A model generated the notes under the pieces. It saw only the letters and a program-made list of their open reading frames with translations. It made no database searches and was not told the origin of the DNA. This document shows, piece by piece, positions 61,816 through 64,000 of a stretch of DNA of 64,000 bases. A program made the translations under genes and the position numbers. Each line of letters begins with the position of its first letter. Positions within the stretch are counted from its first letter, which is position 1. Source of the DNA: Bordetella genomosp. 4 (lineage in GTDB: Bacteria > Pseudomonadota > Gammaproteobacteria > Burkholderiales > Burkholderiaceae_B); assembly GCF_002261185.1 (NCBI RefSeq), contig NZ_NEVQ01000020.1, forward strand, positions 62,001 through 126,000, given 5' to 3'.

Positions 61816-63387
61816 ATGGATTCTTCTGCAGAACTTCCGACGGAAGACCTATATCGACTATTGGTCGACGCGGTCATGGACTATGCGATCTATCTCTTGG
61901 ACATCAACGGACAGATCATCAGTTGGAACACAGGCGCCGAGCGCTTTAAGGGTTACTCCGCGGACGAGATTATCGGCCAGCATTTTTCGGTTTTCTATAC
62001 TGAAGAGGAGCGAGCCGCCGGTATGCCGCAATCAGCCTTGGCCACCGCGAAAAAAGACGGCCGGTTCGAGGCCGAAGGGTGGAGAGTTCGCAAGAACGGA
62101 ACCAGATTTTGGTGCAGCGTCGTAATTGATCCTGTCTACGATGATAAGAAGCAACTTATCGGGTTTGCAAAAATTACCAGGGACATTACGGAGCAGAAAT
62201 CTCATCGGGAGCAGCTGCAGGCAGCCCGCGATTCCATGCACCATGCACAAAGAATGGAAGCTATAGGCCGCTTGACTGGCGGGGTGGCCCACGATTTCAA
62301 TAATTTCCTGACCGCGATCAGATTCTCGGCCGAATTCCTGAAAAGGTCGAAGGACCTGCCGGAATCGATGAGGCACTATGTCGACGTCATTTCGGATACC
62401 ACCGAACGCGCCGCGCAATTGACCCGGCAGCTGCTGGCTTATGCCAGAAAGCAACCGCTTCAGCCGCACGTCTTCGATGTACGGGAGAATCTGTCTTCTC
62501 TCAGGCAACTCTTTGAGGCTTCGGTCGGATCGTCAATCGCGCTGACCTATGAACTGGGTCCGGGTAATTGCACAATATTCGCCGACCCCGGCCAACTCGA
62601 ATCGGCCTTGCTCAACCTGGTGATCAACGCACGGGATGCCATGCCCACGGGAGGTACGCTGACGATTGCCGTTCACCATATCGAAAATATTCCCGCCTCT
62701 ACTGCGGCCTCCAATCGACCAGAAGGCCATGTCGCCCTGTCAGTGCGAGACACGGGAGTAGGCATCGAGCCTGATATTCTGGCCCATGTCTTTGACCCAT
62801 TTTTCTCGACAAAAGACGCTCACGAGAACTCCGGACTCGGACTGAGCCAAGTCCAAGGTTTTGTACGGCAGTCCGGCGGCGACGTGCGGGTGCAGAGTAC
62901 CCCAGGACAAGGGACGGAGTTCACGCTGTATCTGCCCGCCGCAAAGGCTCCACAGCCCATAGCCAGCACCTCCCTCGATTCAGACCTGATCCGTAACATC
63001 GGCGTGCGAAACGACATTCTGCTGGTCGAGGACAATCTCATGGTCGGCGAGGTCGTTTTCGCCATGCTGAAAGATCTCGGCCAGCGGCCGATTTGGCTGA
63101 AAGACGCCCCCTCTGCCTTGCGCGCACTCGAGGACAATAACGGACGATTCGACATCGCTCTCTTGGACGTCGTATTGCCAGGCATGAACGGCGTTGACCT
63201 GGCCAAAAGGATCCGCGTGCTGTGGCCCGGCATACACATTGTGCTGGCCAGCGGATACAGCGACGTCATAACAGGCCCGGAAGCCGTCGAGTTCCCCGTC
63301 ATGCAAAAACCCTACTCCCTGGACATGCTTACCCAGGTGTTGGTAAAGGGCAGCCGCCAAGCTCGATCCGGCTCCATAAACGCTTGA
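61816..63387 (+). CDS. PAS-sensor hybrid histidine kinase with receiver
   Basis: A 523-residue cytoplasmic kinase with no membrane segments. PAS domain (residues 11-125, with IYLLDINGQIISWNTGAERF), HisKA with phosphate-accepting His159 in GGVAHDFNNFLTAI, HATPase_c with N-box LVINARDAM (Asn271) and GLGLSQVQGFV, then a C-terminal receiver (residues 400-515) with Asp451 in LLDVVLPGMNG and Lys498 in MQKPY. ATG after GAGGGGG. It is followed by a convergent manganese-catalase gene. Signal and partner are unknown; PAS suggests redox, light or small-molecule sensing. Confidence 0.92.
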   Translation: MDSSAELPTEDLYRLLVDAVMDYAIYLLDINGQIISWNTGAERFKGYSADEIIGQHFSVFYTEEERAAGMPQSALATAKKDGRFEAEGWRVRKNGTRFWCSVVIDPVYDDKKQLIGFAKITRDITEQKSHREQLQAARDSMHHAQRMEAIGRLTGGVAHDFNNFLTAIRFSAEFLKRSKDLPESMRHYVDVISDTTERAAQLTRQLLAYARKQPLQPHVFDVRENLSSLRQLFEASVGSSIALTYELGPGNCTIFADPGQLESALLNLVINARDAMPTGGTLTIAVHHIENIPASTAASNRPEGHVALSVRDTGVGIEPDILAHVFDPFFSTKDAHENSGLGLSQVQGFVRQSGGDVRVQSTPGQGTEFTLYLPAAKAPQPIASTSLDSDLIRNIGVRNDILLVEDNLMVGEVVFAMLKDLGQRPIWLKDAPSALRALEDNNGRFDIALLDVVLPGMNGVDLAKRIRVLWPGIHIVLASGYSDVITGPEAVEFPVMQKPYSLDMLTQVLVKGSRQARSGSINA

Positions 63388-63409
63388 GCCCCACGCTCGA
63401 AAACAGATA

Positions 63410-63448
63410 CCGGCCCGATCTGGTCTGCTGTTCCTTTCATCGGGCCGG
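63410..63448. terminator. 10-bp inverted repeat between convergent genes
   Basis: CCGGCCCGAT (63410-63419) and ATCGGGCCGG (63439-63448) flank a 19-base spacer between the hybrid kinase and the manganese-catalase gene. No T-tract. Confidence 0.5.
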
Positions 63449-63479
63449 CGGCGCGCCTTGGCAAAGGCGGGGCGAATCG

Positions 63480-64000
63480 TCAGGGTTTATCTCGCAACGT
63501 CTCAGGGCCGCCGCCCAGTTCCGTCCCCGTGGTCGGGTTCGAGTTCGGATCTGACGCCGTCCTCGAAACCAGGGCTTGCATCGCGGTGAGTTCATCTTCC
63601 TTCAAATTGACGGATGCCTGCCCATCGCCATCAATGGCACATTGCTTATCGCGATCAGATTCGTAGGTGAAGTTTTCGTCGCTATTCCAGGGGCCCCGTG
63701 TATCACCTTCCCCTTGGGACATATTGAAATAGACACTGGTAAACCGCGGATCGCCAGGCAGCTTTCCTGGCGGAAAGTTGGGCTCCATGGAATAAAGCGC
63801 CTTTTCGAACGAACGTTGATGCGAGACCTCGCGCGTCATGAGAAAGCCCAATGCCTCTCTCACCCCCGGATCCTCGGTCGCGTTGATCAAACGCTCGTAG
63901 ATGATCTTCGCACGAGCCTCTGCAGCGATGTTGGAACGCAGATCGGCCGCTGGGTCACCGATGGTGTCAATGTAACCCGCGCTCCACAACTGGCCGCCTG
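63480..64000 (-). CDS. Manganese catalase, C-terminal part
   Basis: The last about 173 codons of a manganese (non-haem) catalase; the start lies beyond the right edge. WSAGYIDTIGDPAADLRSNIAAEARAKIIYERL, FLMTREVSHQRSFEKAL (metal-ligand Glu and His) and FPPGKLPGDPRFTSVYFNMS are clear family segments. It decomposes hydrogen peroxide in the cytosol. It is convergent with the PAS kinase gene. The frame continues to base 64000. Confidence 0.88.
   Translation of the reverse strand, partial: GGQLWSAGYIDTIGDPAADLRSNIAAEARAKIIYERLINATEDPGVREALGFLMTREVSHQRSFEKALYSMEPNFPPGKLPGDPRFTSVYFNMSQGEGDTRGPWNSDENFTYESDRDKQCAIDGDGQASVNLKEDELTAMQALVSRTASDPNSNPTTGTELGGGPETLRDKP

Noticed and set aside
1-64000. Type III or type VI secretion apparatus genes
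   Set aside because: Searched by eye for injectisome, needle, Hcp/VgrG-like sequences because of the effector-like genes; none found in this window.
1-64000. tRNA, rRNA, CRISPR array, insertion sequences
   Set aside because: No transposase frames, direct-repeat arrays or recognisable tRNA cloverleaf sequences were seen; a tRNAscan run would be needed to exclude tRNAs fully.

Overview
The window looks like chromosomal DNA of a betaproteobacterium of the Alcaligenaceae (Bordetella/Achromobacter type). The evidence is a moderately high GC content, three orphan tripartite-tricarboxylate (Bug) solute receptors, six LysR regulators, AapJQMP and NitT/TauT-type ABC transporters, and tightly overlapping catabolic operons. 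This placement is inferred from gene content only. I saw no rRNA, tRNA, IS element, prophage or CRISPR array.

Layout. 1-9.8 kb: a three-subunit amine/opine-oxidase-like flavoenzyme operon with a divergent LysR regulator, a peptide-type binding protein, and a 2-hydroxyacid cluster (Bug receptor, FMN 2-hydroxyacid dehydrogenase, divergent TPP enzyme, LysR). 10-12.4 kb: a low-GC gene for an 806-residue ankyrin-repeat protein. 12.5-20.8 kb: a thiol dioxygenase, a LctP-type permease, and a six-gene overlapping operon (LuxE-like ligase, LuxC-like reductase, ABC ATPase, permease, binding protein, short-chain dehydrogenase) behind a TPP riboswitch. 20.8-24.2 kb: an MFS transporter behind three phased 15-bp repeats, then a LacI regulator and a divergent DHDPS-family lyase sharing a perfect 26-bp palindrome. 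24.3-28.5 kb: the ferrous-iron operon efeU-efeO-efeB plus a second imelysin-domain protein. 28.8-31.4 kb: small envelope proteins, then a USP-type (peptidase C19) deubiquitinase-like gene of low GC. 31.5-36 kb: Bug receptor and hydrolases, ChrA. 36.2-43.6 kb: aapJQMP with a cystathionine-lyase-like enzyme and two LysR regulators. 43.6-47.2 kb: dbpA, a third Bug receptor, a VOC protein and a Rap1a/Tai-like protein. 47.2-50.4 kb: cytochrome b561 and catalase-like peroxidase divergent from an ECF sigma/anti-sigma pair, with matching ECF-type promoters facing both ways. 50.4-52.2 kb: LysR and SDR. 52.3-61.7 kb: a GntR-controlled catabolic operon (AtzG-like, amidase, CoA transferase, enoyl-CoA hydratase, ABC transporter, polysaccharide deacetylase, MmgE/PrpD). 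61.8-64 kb: a hybrid histidine kinase and a partial manganese catalase.

Two things stand out. First, the riboswitch operon has the parts to import a compound, activate a carboxylate (LuxE), reduce it to an aldehyde (LuxC) and then to an alcohol (SDR) when thiamine pyrophosphate is low. This suggests an undescribed salvage route from a carboxylated thiamine breakdown product. Second, a eukaryote-like deubiquitinase with all catalytic boxes and a large ankyrin-repeat protein, both poorer in GC than their surroundings and both without a signal peptide, look like secreted host-directed effectors. No secretion apparatus is visible in the window.
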